Assembly: GCA_017612495.1 (NCBI GenBank)
Contig: JAGAFQ010000065.1
Span: 1-13,004, forward strand
Reading direction: 5' to 3'
Source: Clostridia bacterium
GTDB taxonomy: Bacteria; Bacillota; Clostridia; Oscillospirales; CAG-272
Length of the DNA: 13,004 nt
Both the position numbers and the translations under genes were made by a program. This document shows positions 1 through 7,302 of this stretch, in pieces; position 1 is the stretch's first letter; the number at the start of each line of letters is the position of its first letter. The notes below the pieces were generated by a model. The model ran no database searches. It saw only the letters and a list, made by a program, of their open reading frames with translations, and was not told the DNA's origin.

Positions 1-488
1 TCGACCGTTTCCATTCCCGATAAGACGGTTCCGAAAGCGGCATATTGACCGTCAAGGTAGGTCGAATCTTTTTGAACGATAAAGAATTGCGACGAGGCGG
101 AATTATACTGCTTGCTGCGCGCCATTGAAATAGTTCCTCTGACGTGTGAAAGCGTATTTTCAAAACCGTTGTATTCAAATTCACCGAAAATCTTGTTATC
201 GCTTCCGCCGTAGCCCGTTCCCTCGGGATCTCCGCCCTGGATCATGAAGCCTTCCATTATCCTGTGAAACGTAAGACCGTCATAAAATCCGCTCTCAACA
301 AGAGTTTTGAAATTGGCGGCGGTAACGGGAGCTATATCTGCGCGGATAAGCGCGGTTATTTCGCCGTAATCCTTGACGTCGATCGAAACGTAAAAGTTTT
401 CTATTTCGGTCGGATTTTCATTCTTTGAACATGAAATGACGCCCAAAGACATTATCAAAACCAAAAAGATGAGTAAAAATTTTCGCAT
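1..488 (-). CDS. Cyclophilin-type peptidyl-prolyl isomerase, lipoprotein (3' end cut by window edge)
   Basis: Reverse-strand reading from the ATG at 488-486 gives about 162 residues before the window ends; the C-terminus is missing. The N-terminus is a lipoprotein signal: MRKFLLIF, a hydrophobic core, then the lipobox VISC with the acylated Cys near residue 20. The mature enzyme is therefore expected on the outer face of the membrane. The rest is a clear cyclophilin domain: APVTAANFKTLVESGFYDG, FHRIMEGFMIQGGDPEGTG, then GTISMARS and SSQFFIV, which carry the usual active-site Arg, Gln and Phe positions. The family catalyses cis-trans isomerisation of Xaa-Pro bonds and helps fold exported proteins. 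A GGGGAAG ribosome site lies 7 nt upstream. The gene starts 46 nt after the ackA stop with no hairpin between, so it is probably cotranscribed from the ackA promoter. Extracellular PrsA-like assistance is inference. Confidence 0.93.
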   Translation of the reverse strand, partial: MRKFLLIFLVLIMSLGVISCSKNENPTEIENFYVSIDVKDYGEITALIRADIAPVTAANFKTLVESGFYDGLTFHRIMEGFMIQGGDPEGTGYGGSDNKIFGEFEYNGFENTLSHVRGTISMARSKQYNSASSQFFIVQKDSTYLDGQYAAFGTVLSGMETV

Positions 489-534
489 AATCAAATCTTC
501 CCCATTCGTAAAGAGAAAGTAAAACTTTCAATAA

Positions 535-1740
535 TTATTTATTGAGAGCAGTTACGATCTCGTAAGTATCTTTTGCGATGGTGAGCTCTTCCTCGGTGGG
601 AATTACGAGCAAACGGATCTTGGAATCGGGAGTTGCGAAATCGACTTCTTTGCCGCGGCAGTTGTTCTTTTCATCGTCAACACGGCAGCCCATGAATTCA
701 AGCTTGTGTCCGACGAATGAACGGATCCTGGGGCTGTTTTCGCCGATACCGCCTGTGAAGACGACGGCATCAAGACCGCCCATTGCAGCTGCAAATCCGC
801 CTACGTATTTTGTGAGCTGATGGAAGAGCATATTTTCAACGAGCTGGCAGCGCTTGTCGCCGGCTTTAACGCCCTCTTCGATATCTCTGTTGTCGCTTGT
901 GCGCTGTGATACACCGAGCATACCCGATTTTTTATTCATCATAGTGTCGATATCTTTTGCGCTCATATGTTCTTTTTCCATCAAAAGCGGAATGATGGCA
1001 GGGTCGATGGAGCCGCAGCGTGTGCCCATCATAATACCTTCAAGAGGTGTGACACCCATTGTGGTATCAAAGCATTTTCCGCCCTTGATAGCGGAAATCG
1101 ACGAGCCGTTTCCGAGGTGGCAGGTAACGATCTTAAGATCCTTGGGGTCACGTCCGAGAATTTCTGCCGCTCTGCCGCTGACATAGCGGTGAGACGTACC
1201 GTGGAAGCCGTAACGGCGGATCTTATACTTTTCATAATATTCATAAGGAATAGCGTACATATACGCATAGTCGGGCATCGTCTGATGGAAGCCGGTATCA
1301 AATACAGCGACCTGGGGGATATCGCCCATGATCTCTGCGCACGCGCGAATGCCGGTCAGATTGTGAGGATTGTGCAAGGGGCCGAGTTCGCAGCATTCTT
1401 CAATAGCTGCGATGACCTTTTGGTCGATCAGAACGGAGCCTGAGAACTTTTCGCCGCCGTGGAGGACACGGTGACCTACGGCGCCGATCTCGCTCATTGA
1501 AGAAATTACGCCGTGATCTTTGCTGACGAGTGTGTTGATGACAAGGCGGATAGCCTCTTCGTGATTCTTCATCGGAACTTCGATTTTGTAGTCATCCTGA
1601 CCGGGAACTTTGTGCTTGAACGCACTGCCCTCGATGCCGATACGTTCGCAAAGACCTTTGCAAAGTACCTTATTGTCGGTCATATCAAAAAGCTGATATT
1701 TAATGGATGAGCTGCCTGCGTTGATAACAAGAATTTTCAT
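535..1740 (-). CDS. ackA: Acetate kinase
   Basis: A full-length 401-residue acetate kinase, the usual family length. It interconverts acetate plus ATP with acetyl phosphate plus ADP in the cytosol; in fermenters it makes ATP from acetyl phosphate. Signature elements are in canonical order: NAGSSSIKY at 7-15 (Asn7), HRVLHGGE with Arg91, VFDTGFH with Asp148, YGFHGTSH with His180, HLGNGSS at 208-214, GTRCGSIDP with Arg241, and TEEE near 382-385 with the metal-binding Glu384. These positions coincide with the catalytic residues known for the Methanosarcina enzyme. The start is supported by an AAGGAAA site 5 nt upstream (1746-1752). The usual partner gene pta (phosphotransacetylase) is not next to it here: upstream is a divergent peptidase gene and downstream a cyclophilin. 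Transcription likely starts from the promoter at 1803-1831. Confidence 0.98.
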   Translation of the reverse strand: MKILVINAGSSSIKYQLFDMTDNKVLCKGLCERIGIEGSAFKHKVPGQDDYKIEVPMKNHEEAIRLVINTLVSKDHGVISSMSEIGAVGHRVLHGGEKFSGSVLIDQKVIAAIEECCELGPLHNPHNLTGIRACAEIMGDIPQVAVFDTGFHQTMPDYAYMYAIPYEYYEKYKIRRYGFHGTSHRYVSGRAAEILGRDPKDLKIVTCHLGNGSSISAIKGGKCFDTTMGVTPLEGIMMGTRCGSIDPAIIPLLMEKEHMSAKDIDTMMNKKSGMLGVSQRTSDNRDIEEGVKAGDKRCQLVENMLFHQLTKYVGGFAAAMGGLDAVVFTGGIGENSPRIRSFVGHKLEFMGCRVDDEKNNCRGKEVDFATPDSKIRLLVIPTEEELTIAKDTYEIVTALNK

Positions 1741-1764
1741 AACGATTTCCTTTTCATTTTATTT

Positions 1765-1780
1765 TTTACAAAGTTGTAAA
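1765..1780. promoter_or_regulatory. Palindromic operator-like site in the ackA leader
   Basis: TTTACAAAGTTGTAAA is a perfect inverted repeat with 7-bp arms (TTTACAA and TTGTAAA) around an AG centre. It lies about 16-31 nt downstream of the predicted ackA transcript start. A dimeric helix-turn-helix repressor bound there would act as a roadblock. As an RNA hairpin it would be weak, since the stem is AT-rich and the loop too short. The regulator is not identifiable from the sequence. Confidence 0.45.
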
Positions 1781-1802
1781 TTATTTCAAAACAGATACAG
1801 TT

Positions 1803-1831
1803 ATTATAGCATACCGAAAAGTGTTCTGCAA
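1803..1831 (-). promoter_or_regulatory. Sigma-A-type promoter of ackA
   Basis: On the minus strand there is TTGCAG (1826-1831), a 17-nt spacer, then TATAAT (1803-1808). The sequence just before the -10 reads TGC, giving an extended -10 (TGN-TATAAT). The transcript start should fall near 1796, leaving a leader of about 55 nt before the ackA ATG. Confidence 0.85.
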
Positions 1832-1881
1832 TACTTTACGTTAATTTTTGCTCTATATAGTATAGGAGACGCAAAAACGGC

Positions 1882-1910
1882 TTTACATTTTAACGGAGCT
1901 GCGGTATAAT
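1882..1910 (+). promoter_or_regulatory. Sigma-A-type promoter of the M29 aminopeptidase gene
   Basis: TTTACA (1882-1887), a 17-nt spacer, then a consensus TATAAT (1905-1910). The transcript should begin near 1917, about 24 nt before the ATG, and carries the AGGAGA ribosome site at 1930-1935. It diverges from the ackA promoter, with the two -35 boxes about 50 bp apart. Confidence 0.87.
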
Positions 1911-1940
1911 TGTCACAAATAAATCATTCAGGAGATAACA

Positions 1941-3167
1941 ATGGATATTAAAAAATTACAAAAATATGCCAATCTCATTGCCAAAACGGGCGGAAACGTA
2001 AAAAAAGGCGATTCTGTCGTAGTTCAGGCATCGGTCGAAATATCGGATTTTGCAAAAATGGTAGTCGAAGAATGTTATAAGCTCGGTGCAAAAAAGGTCG
2101 AAATGGACTGGGGCTGTATGGATATAGCAAAACTCGGAATTGACTATCAGGACCTTGAAACTCTCTCAAAGGTAGAAGATCACGAGGTCGCAAAACTCAA
2201 TTTCAGAAAAGATACCCTGCCCGTAATGATATATCTTTTGAGCGACGATCCCGACGGATATGCAAATATCGATCAGCTGAAATATGCAAAAGCGCAGCAG
2301 GCTGTACTGTCGGTCACAAGACCCATAAGAGCGCAGATGGAAAATAAATATAAGTGGTCTATTGCAGGTGTTCCGAGTGAAAAATGGGCAAAGAAGGTTT
2401 TTCCCGATCTTGATACCGATGCGGCGATCGAAAAACTTTGGGATGCGATCTTAAAAACGGCAAGAGCCGATGGCGACGATCCCAACTTTGCGTGGGAAAA
2501 ACATAACGAAGATCTCAAAAAGAGATGCGCTTATCTTAATTCTCTCGGCATCGAGCGCCTCGAATATAAAGACGCAAACGGCACCGATCTTACCGTCGGT
2601 CTTATAGAAAACGCCGACTTTTTGGGCGGAAGCGAAAAGATACTTGACGGTGTTGAATTCAACCCGAATATCCCCAGCGAAGAGGTATTCACATCCCCCA
2701 AAAAAGGTGTCGCAGAGGGCATTGTATATTCGTCACTTCCCCTTTCGTATAACGGTGAGATCATAAGCGACTTCTCGCTCAAATTCCACGAGGGCAAGGT
2801 TTGTGAGGTACATGCGAAGAAAAATGAAGCTCTCTTAAAAGAGATGGTATCGGTCGATGAGGGCGCCAAATATCTCGGCGAATGTGCGCTTGTTCCCTTT
2901 GATTCGCCCATACGCAACAGCGGAGTTTTGTTCTATCAGACACTTTTTGACGAAAATGCTGCCTGCCACTTTGCAGTCGGCTTCGGCTTTACGAACGTCA
3001 TAAGAGATTATGATAAATATACCAATGACGAATGTCATAAAATGGGTGTCAACGAGTCGCACACTCACGTTGACTTTATGATCGGCACAAAAACTCTCAA
3101 TATCAACGCCTATACAAAAGACGGCAAATGTATAGCGATATTCAAAGACGGCAACTGGGCATTTTGA
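1941..3167 (+). CDS. M29-family metallo-aminopeptidase (AmpS/thermophilic aminopeptidase type)
   Basis: A 408-residue protein, the normal length for peptidase family M29. These are cytosolic dinuclear-metal aminopeptidases that remove N-terminal residues from peptides. The five expected metal ligands are visible in family order: Glu in EEVFTSP (about 247-248), Glu314 in LGECALVP, His343 in ACHFAVG, and His376 and Asp378 in HTHVDFMIGT. Spacing closely matches the well-studied Thermus and Staphylococcus enzymes. No signal peptide is present. The ATG is fixed by AGGAGA 5 nt upstream and by the promoter immediately before it. The gene is monocistronic: it ends in TGA 13 nt before a strong hairpin terminator, so TGA works as a normal stop here. 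Confidence 0.96.
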   Translation: MDIKKLQKYANLIAKTGGNVKKGDSVVVQASVEISDFAKMVVEECYKLGAKKVEMDWGCMDIAKLGIDYQDLETLSKVEDHEVAKLNFRKDTLPVMIYLLSDDPDGYANIDQLKYAKAQQAVLSVTRPIRAQMENKYKWSIAGVPSEKWAKKVFPDLDTDAAIEKLWDAILKTARADGDDPNFAWEKHNEDLKKRCAYLNSLGIERLEYKDANGTDLTVGLIENADFLGGSEKILDGVEFNPNIPSEEVFTSPKKGVAEGIVYSSLPLSYNGEIISDFSLKFHEGKVCEVHAKKNEALLKEMVSVDEGAKYLGECALVPFDSPIRNSGVLFYQTLFDENAACHFAVGFGFTNVIRDYDKYTNDECHKMGVNESHTHVDFMIGTKTLNINAYTKDGKCIAIFKDGNWAF

Positions 3168-3180
3168 TTGACCGTAACAA

Positions 3181-3222
3181 AAAACCACCGATTTTTCGCT
3201 TTCTCGGAAATCGGTGGTTTTT
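3181..3222. terminator. Rho-independent terminator after the aminopeptidase gene (probably bidirectional)
   Basis: A perfect 14-bp stem (AAAACCACCGATTT at 3181-3194 against AAATCGGTGGTTTT at 3208-3221) with a 13-nt loop. It is followed by T residues on the plus strand. The A-rich left arm supplies a matching U-tract for minus-strand transcripts, so it can also stop readthrough from the convergent operon. Confidence 0.93.
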
Positions 3223-3314
3223 GTATGCGCATTTTACTTTCTTAGGATTTTTTGTTTATTAATGCGGAGCGTTGTATATCATCAAGCCGAAGAATTATGT
3301 TCTCTGACTGAATA

Positions 3315-3347
3315 AAAAACCGACTGATTTTTAATAAGCCGGTTTTT
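3315..3347. terminator. Second hairpin terminator, facing the minus-strand operon
   Basis: The stem pairs 3315-3325 (AAAAACCGACT) with 3337-3347 (AAGCCGGTTTTT region), with one A-C mismatch and an 11-nt AT-rich loop. An A-run precedes it and a T-run follows, so it can work both ways. It lies 27 nt beyond the stop of the last minus-strand gene. Between it and the first terminator (3223-3314) I see no gene or other signal. Confidence 0.8.
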
Positions 3348-3374
3348 GTTTGTAACGGTGTATTTACTCACCGC

Positions 3375-4025
3375 TTATATGGCTTTTGATTTTTCAACGG
3401 CATTATGTATCGCACCGATTATCAGTGCCGATACGTACGCTGCCAATATTATAACTATGTAAATGATGACGCGCAAGCCCTTGATATTAAAGCCGTAAAA
3501 ATCACGCCAGCAGCCGATCAAAACGACGTTTACAAGATAAAACGTCGCATAGATCGCCGCGGGTATCATTGATAGAGCAAGGCGGCGTTTTGTAAAAAGC
3601 GATCCTCTTTCGAAAAAGCAGAAAGAAATTATTGAAAGCAGCGGGCAAATAAGATGCAGCGCAAGACATACTCCGTCATACATTACGTCATACCCCTGTG
3701 TGGGACCGAGAAAGAACAGCACAACGATCATTGTGAGCATGACCTCGGCACTTGCTACTGCTTTGCAGGTAAGCACAAAAGACGGTATTTTTTCATCTTT
3801 TCCGAAAATTTGCCTTATTATGAACGGTATCATGATAAGCGAGCACAAAGCGGAAAGAATGTTTGAATCATTGGTAAAATACCTGAAACTTTTCATTCCG
3901 CCAAGTGAATGGCTTGTGACGCCGCCGCCGATAAAATACCATAATATCGACGTTACGACGAGCAGGACATTTGCTATGTTGAATATAAGTGATAAGATCG
4001 GGTAAATTTTGTTATAGTTTTTCAT
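3375..4025 (-). CDS. Polytopic membrane protein, Pr6Pr/AIG1-like
   Basis: A 216-residue protein with about six hydrophobic segments (roughly residues 10-33, 54-70, 85-107, 117-138, 149-171 and 183-206), so an integral membrane protein without a signal peptide. The stretch SFRYFTNDSNILSAL after the first helix resembles the FxYFTxxSN motif of Pr6Pr/FAR-17a-AIG1-like membrane proteins, and the helix count fits. Bacterial members have no established function; relatives in animals hydrolyse lipid esters, which must not be assumed here. Its ATG overlaps the GH3 stop (ATGA, 4022-4025), so translation would be coupled to the GH3 reading frame. Because that gene is disrupted, coupled expression may be reduced; ribosomes restarting within the GH3 barrel fragment could still deliver it. 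Last gene before the terminator at 3315-3347. Confidence 0.72.
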   Translation of the reverse strand: MKNYNKIYPILSLIFNIANVLLVVTSILWYFIGGGVTSHSLGGMKSFRYFTNDSNILSALCSLIMIPFIIRQIFGKDEKIPSFVLTCKAVASAEVMLTMIVVLFFLGPTQGYDVMYDGVCLALHLICPLLSIISFCFFERGSLFTKRRLALSMIPAAIYATFYLVNVVLIGCWRDFYGFNIKGLRVIIYIVIILAAYVSALIIGAIHNAVEKSKAI

Positions 4026-6341
4026 TTTAATGCTAATTTCAAAATAAATGTCAAAACTCTCTTAACGTTATCTTCGATTTGTTTTCGCGTGATATAGCCG
4101 GCCTCAATGGCAAGACAAAGCCTTTCGGCGTTTATCTGCGGCATGTGGACGTTGTTGCCCGCAAGAATGTCAAGATACGGCTCGCTCAAACTTCCCCGGT
4201 CTGAAATTATAAGACCGTCATATTTCCATTCGCCTCTGACGATTCCGGTCAGTATATCATAACTTTCCGAAACATACCATCCGTTCAAACGGTTATAGCA
4301 TGTCATAAGTGTCATCGGATCGGCTTCACGCACCGCTATTTCAAAGCCTTTGAGATATATTTCTCTTATTGCTCTTTCGCTCACGGCACAGTCATATTCG
4401 AAGCGCTTTATCTCCTTGTTGTTGCAGCAAAGATGCTTTGCGCTCGTTGCCGCGCCTGCCGATTGACATCCTTTTATTACGGCGGCGGCGCATTTGCCGG
4501 TGTGAAGCGGATCTTCGGAGTAATATTCAAAGTTTCTGCCGCACTTGGGGTTTCTGTGTATGTTCATGCCGGGGGCAAGCCAGGTCGTTATATTGTTTTC
4601 AACGACCTCATCGCCTACGGCTTTGCCGATGCGGTATATAAGATCGGTATTCCAACTGCACGCCTGCATGGCACTTCAAGGGAAAGCGGTCGATTCAAAA
4701 GAAACTCGAATGCCGGAAGGTCCCTCGGTAAAAGGCGCTGCAGGAATTCCGAAATACGGCATATCTCCGACACCGCTTATTCCCGCAACACCGCGCTCAA
4801 CACCGCCGGTATAATAGCCGCCGCAAAGTGTGATGAGTTCTGATAAGTTAAGCTGTGAGACAAACTCATCAAGCGAATACTCGCCGTTTGCGACCTGCTT
4901 TAATTGAATTCTTCCCTCTTCTGACTGCAAAATTCTTAAGTCGGGGCGCGAAACATCATTTGAAAACAATTCTTTATGGGAATTTTGCCAATACAGATCA
5001 TCGCTGAAATTCGAGACGTCATTTTTTGCGGCATTTTCTGAAATCTCACAATCTATATAGCTGCCGTCGGATATCATTCGTTTTGAAAGCTTGTGCGGTG
5101 TGCATCTGTTTACGAGCTTTTTTGTGACGGTATCATTATCGATATGATAAGTAAACGCGGGCTTTATATTGACAGACGAATTGCCGACATAGACCGTATA
5201 GTCGCCTTTTTCCAAAACGTAAGATGCGCTTTGTTCATCATAAGACGCCATATCCAAGATCTTAAAGGATATTTCGGCTGTGTGCTTGTGATTGGGTGAA
5301 AGAAGCGGTGTTTTTGCAAATGCCCGCAGTTCGATCTTCGGCTTGCAAAGCTTTTGGCTCGGTGATGAAACATAGACCTCGATCACTTCTTTGCCCGAAT
5401 ATCTGCCGACGTTTTTAACAGTCGCCGTTACGGATATGTTATCGCCTTTTCTGCATCCCTCGGCGTCTATCGTAAAATCGGTATAAGACAAGCCGTAGCC
5501 GAACGGATAAACGATCTTTTTATCGGCACCGGGAATGGTGTTGAAATAACGGTAGCCGACGAAAATATCTTCGGTATATTCGATAAGCTCTTCAGAAGCA
5601 TTGAAATTTTCACTTGACGGGTAGTCGCAATAATCGGCGGCAAACGTGTCTGAAAGTTTTCCGCTCGGATTTATCTTGCCGATAAGAATATCAGCGGCAA
5701 CGTACGTTCCCATATTGCCGCCGAGCCAGGTGCATAAAACGGCAGAAATCTTTTTATTTTCGGCGCACCATGAAAGATCGACGACACCGCAGACGTTGAA
5801 AACGACAACGACCTTTTCAAATTTAGCGCAAACCGCAGAGACAAGCGATTCCTCGCTCTTTGAAAGATAATAATCTCCGTCATATTTTTCGCATACGCGG
5901 TCGAATTCTTCGCCGGATATGCGTGAAAATGTGATAACTGCGACGTCTGCAAAGGCGGATGCGTCAGATATCAGATCATCGGGAACGGCAGGCTCTTCGT
6001 TTGAGTCTTTGTTTTGCTCATAAAAATCGCAGAGCGGCAAAAATGTTTTTATTTGCGCTCTGAATCATAACGGCGCATGACCTCGCAAAATGAAGGAATG
6101 GGGGCAGTCAGCACGTCACCGCTGCCGAGCCGCCTTTTATGTAGTTTACGCTTCCCTTGCCGAAAATAGCGACTTTCGTGTGTTTTGAAAGCGGCAAAGT
6201 GCCGTCGTTTTTCAAAAGCACCGCACCCTCGGCTCCCGCTTCATAGCAAAGTCTCAAGTGTTCATCCGAGCCTGTTATGGGCGTTCTGTCTTTGCCCAGC
6301 GGTATTACGGGATTATGGGTCATTCTATACCATTTTTCCAT
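4022..6341 (-). pseudogene. GH3 beta-glucosidase, permuted domain order, disrupted by two frameshifts and an in-frame TGA
   Basis: Three consecutive pieces (6341-6108, 6040-4676, 4669-4022) join into one GH3 protein of about 773 residues. Order is that of permuted clostridial/ruminococcal GH3 enzymes: GAEGAVLLKNDGTLPL at the N-terminus, the alpha/beta sandwich (FSRISGEEFDR, WLGGNMGTYVAADI, NPSGKLSDTF, YPFGYGLSYTDF), a fibronectin-like domain, then the barrel (EGPSGIR, LAPGMNIHRNP, GRNFEYYSEDP, KHLCCNN, MTCYNRLNG, SDRGS). The family hydrolyses terminal beta-glucosyl or similar residues; no signal peptide, so cytosolic. Lesions: a missing base near 6125-6127, where restoring one G gives GGSGSGDV; a missing A near 6050-6056, where restoration gives ERKIKTFLPL; and TGA at 4676-4678 inside FP-stop-SAMQACSWN. 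The nucleophile Asp (codon 4199-4201) remains, but its usual Trp neighbour is Arg. The start has GAGG 7 nt upstream. Sequencing error could explain the indels; real decay is also plausible. Confidence 0.88.
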
Positions 6342-6362
6342 AAATTTTCCTCACATTTAATA

Positions 6363-7274
6363 TTAAAGAATAATAGAAACTGCGCCGTGCATACATTCAA
6401 CGTCAACGCTGTCGGAGCTCTTGACACATTCGCCGTCAAGAGACCACATAATATCCTTGTCGGCTTTGAAAGTGACCTTCGACGAATGGCAGAATGTGAC
6501 GAGCTTGGATGTGAATTTTTGAGTTGTCAAGTCGTTTATGATTTGACTGAGTTCCGCAAGATTGGCAGGCGCCTTTATGAGCATGATTTCAAAAACTCCG
6601 TCGCTCATCGAAACTTTGTCTTCGGAAAGCCTTAGCACGCCGCCTATCGACTTTGAATTTGAAACGGCGCCGAAAATGAAATCGTCTTCAATAACTTCAC
6701 CCGAGTCAAGGCAAACAGTCATGTGCGTGGTTTTGATATTGACTATCTCCTTTATGCCTTCGAGCAGATACGCAAAGTGACCGAGCACGTTTTTTAAGCT
6801 CTGCGGAGTTTGATATGACGTTTCGGTAAAAGCCCCGAAAGATGCGACGTATGTAAAATAACGGTCGTCATTGAATTTGCCGATATCAACGGGCGTGGCA
6901 GTTCCGGTAACGACGTGTTTTACCGCGTTTTTTATCTTCTTGGGGATGCCGAGCGAGCTTGCAAAGTCATTTGTAGAGCCCGTCGGTATATAACCGATCG
7001 GCGGGATGTTTTTAAGCATCAGAGCTCCGCTTATGACTTCGTTTAAGGTACCGTCGCCGCTGGCGCAGACAATAAGGTCTTTGCCCTCGCCGAAATCATT
7101 GACGATGCCCGTTGCGTCTTCTTTTGCGCGCGTAGTTTGCACCGTCAGCGAATAATCATATTTGCACAAGATATCAACGATCTGAAACAGCGAGGTCTGC
7201 GACCTCATTTTTCCTGCAACGGGATTGATGACCAAAAGCGCATTCTTTCCGCGCTTTCTGTGAAAAAATCTCAT
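6363..7274 (-). CDS. Diacylglycerol/lipid kinase, YegS/BmrU/DagK type
   Basis: A 303-residue member of the diacylglycerol kinase catalytic-domain family, which transfers the gamma-phosphate of ATP to lipid hydroxyls at the inner membrane face. Key motifs: LLVINPVAGK at 13-22 (nucleotide-binding start), CASGDGTLNEV at 70-80 with the GDGT signature, and IPTGSTNDFASSLGIP at 96-111. The C-terminal beta-rich half (for example DDFIFGAVSNSKSIGGVLRLS and SDGVFEIMLI) is also typical, and the length is normal. A near-perfect AAGGAGG site at 7281-7287 lies 6 nt before the ATG. It sits 28 nt downstream of the solute-binding protein gene and 21 nt upstream of the GH3 gene, so it is probably part of one operon. 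Whether the true substrate is diacylglycerol or another lipid cannot be told. Confidence 0.95.
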   Translation of the reverse strand: MRFFHRKRGKNALLVINPVAGKMRSQTSLFQIVDILCKYDYSLTVQTTRAKEDATGIVNDFGEGKDLIVCASGDGTLNEVISGALMLKNIPPIGYIPTGSTNDFASSLGIPKKIKNAVKHVVTGTATPVDIGKFNDDRYFTYVASFGAFTETSYQTPQSLKNVLGHFAYLLEGIKEIVNIKTTHMTVCLDSGEVIEDDFIFGAVSNSKSIGGVLRLSEDKVSMSDGVFEIMLIKAPANLAELSQIINDLTTQKFTSKLVTFCHSSKVTFKADKDIMWSLDGECVKSSDSVDVECMHGAVSIIL

Positions 7275-7302
7275 CGAAATCCTCCTTCAAAACCGGCGTC
7301 TT

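Noticed and set aside
967..1443. Plus-strand open frame of 158 codons opposite ackA
   Set aside because: It lies wholly inside the conserved ackA coding region on the other strand and has no recognisable protein features.
3181..3347. The two similar hairpins as a small repeat family or mobile-element ends
   Set aside because: Both have terminator form (GC stem flanked by A and T runs), lie between convergent genes and differ in sequence and loop. There is no target duplication.
4676..4678. Selenocysteine at the GH3 TGA
   Set aside because: The position is not a redox site in GH3, and I see no clear SECIS-like hairpin just downstream. A point mutation is simpler.
6040..6130. Programmed ribosomal frameshifting joining the first two GH3 pieces
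   Set aside because: The two shifts lie about 70 nt apart with no slippery heptamer plus pseudoknot pattern that I can see. Each is explained by one missing base that restores family sequence, and no known GH3 uses frameshifting.
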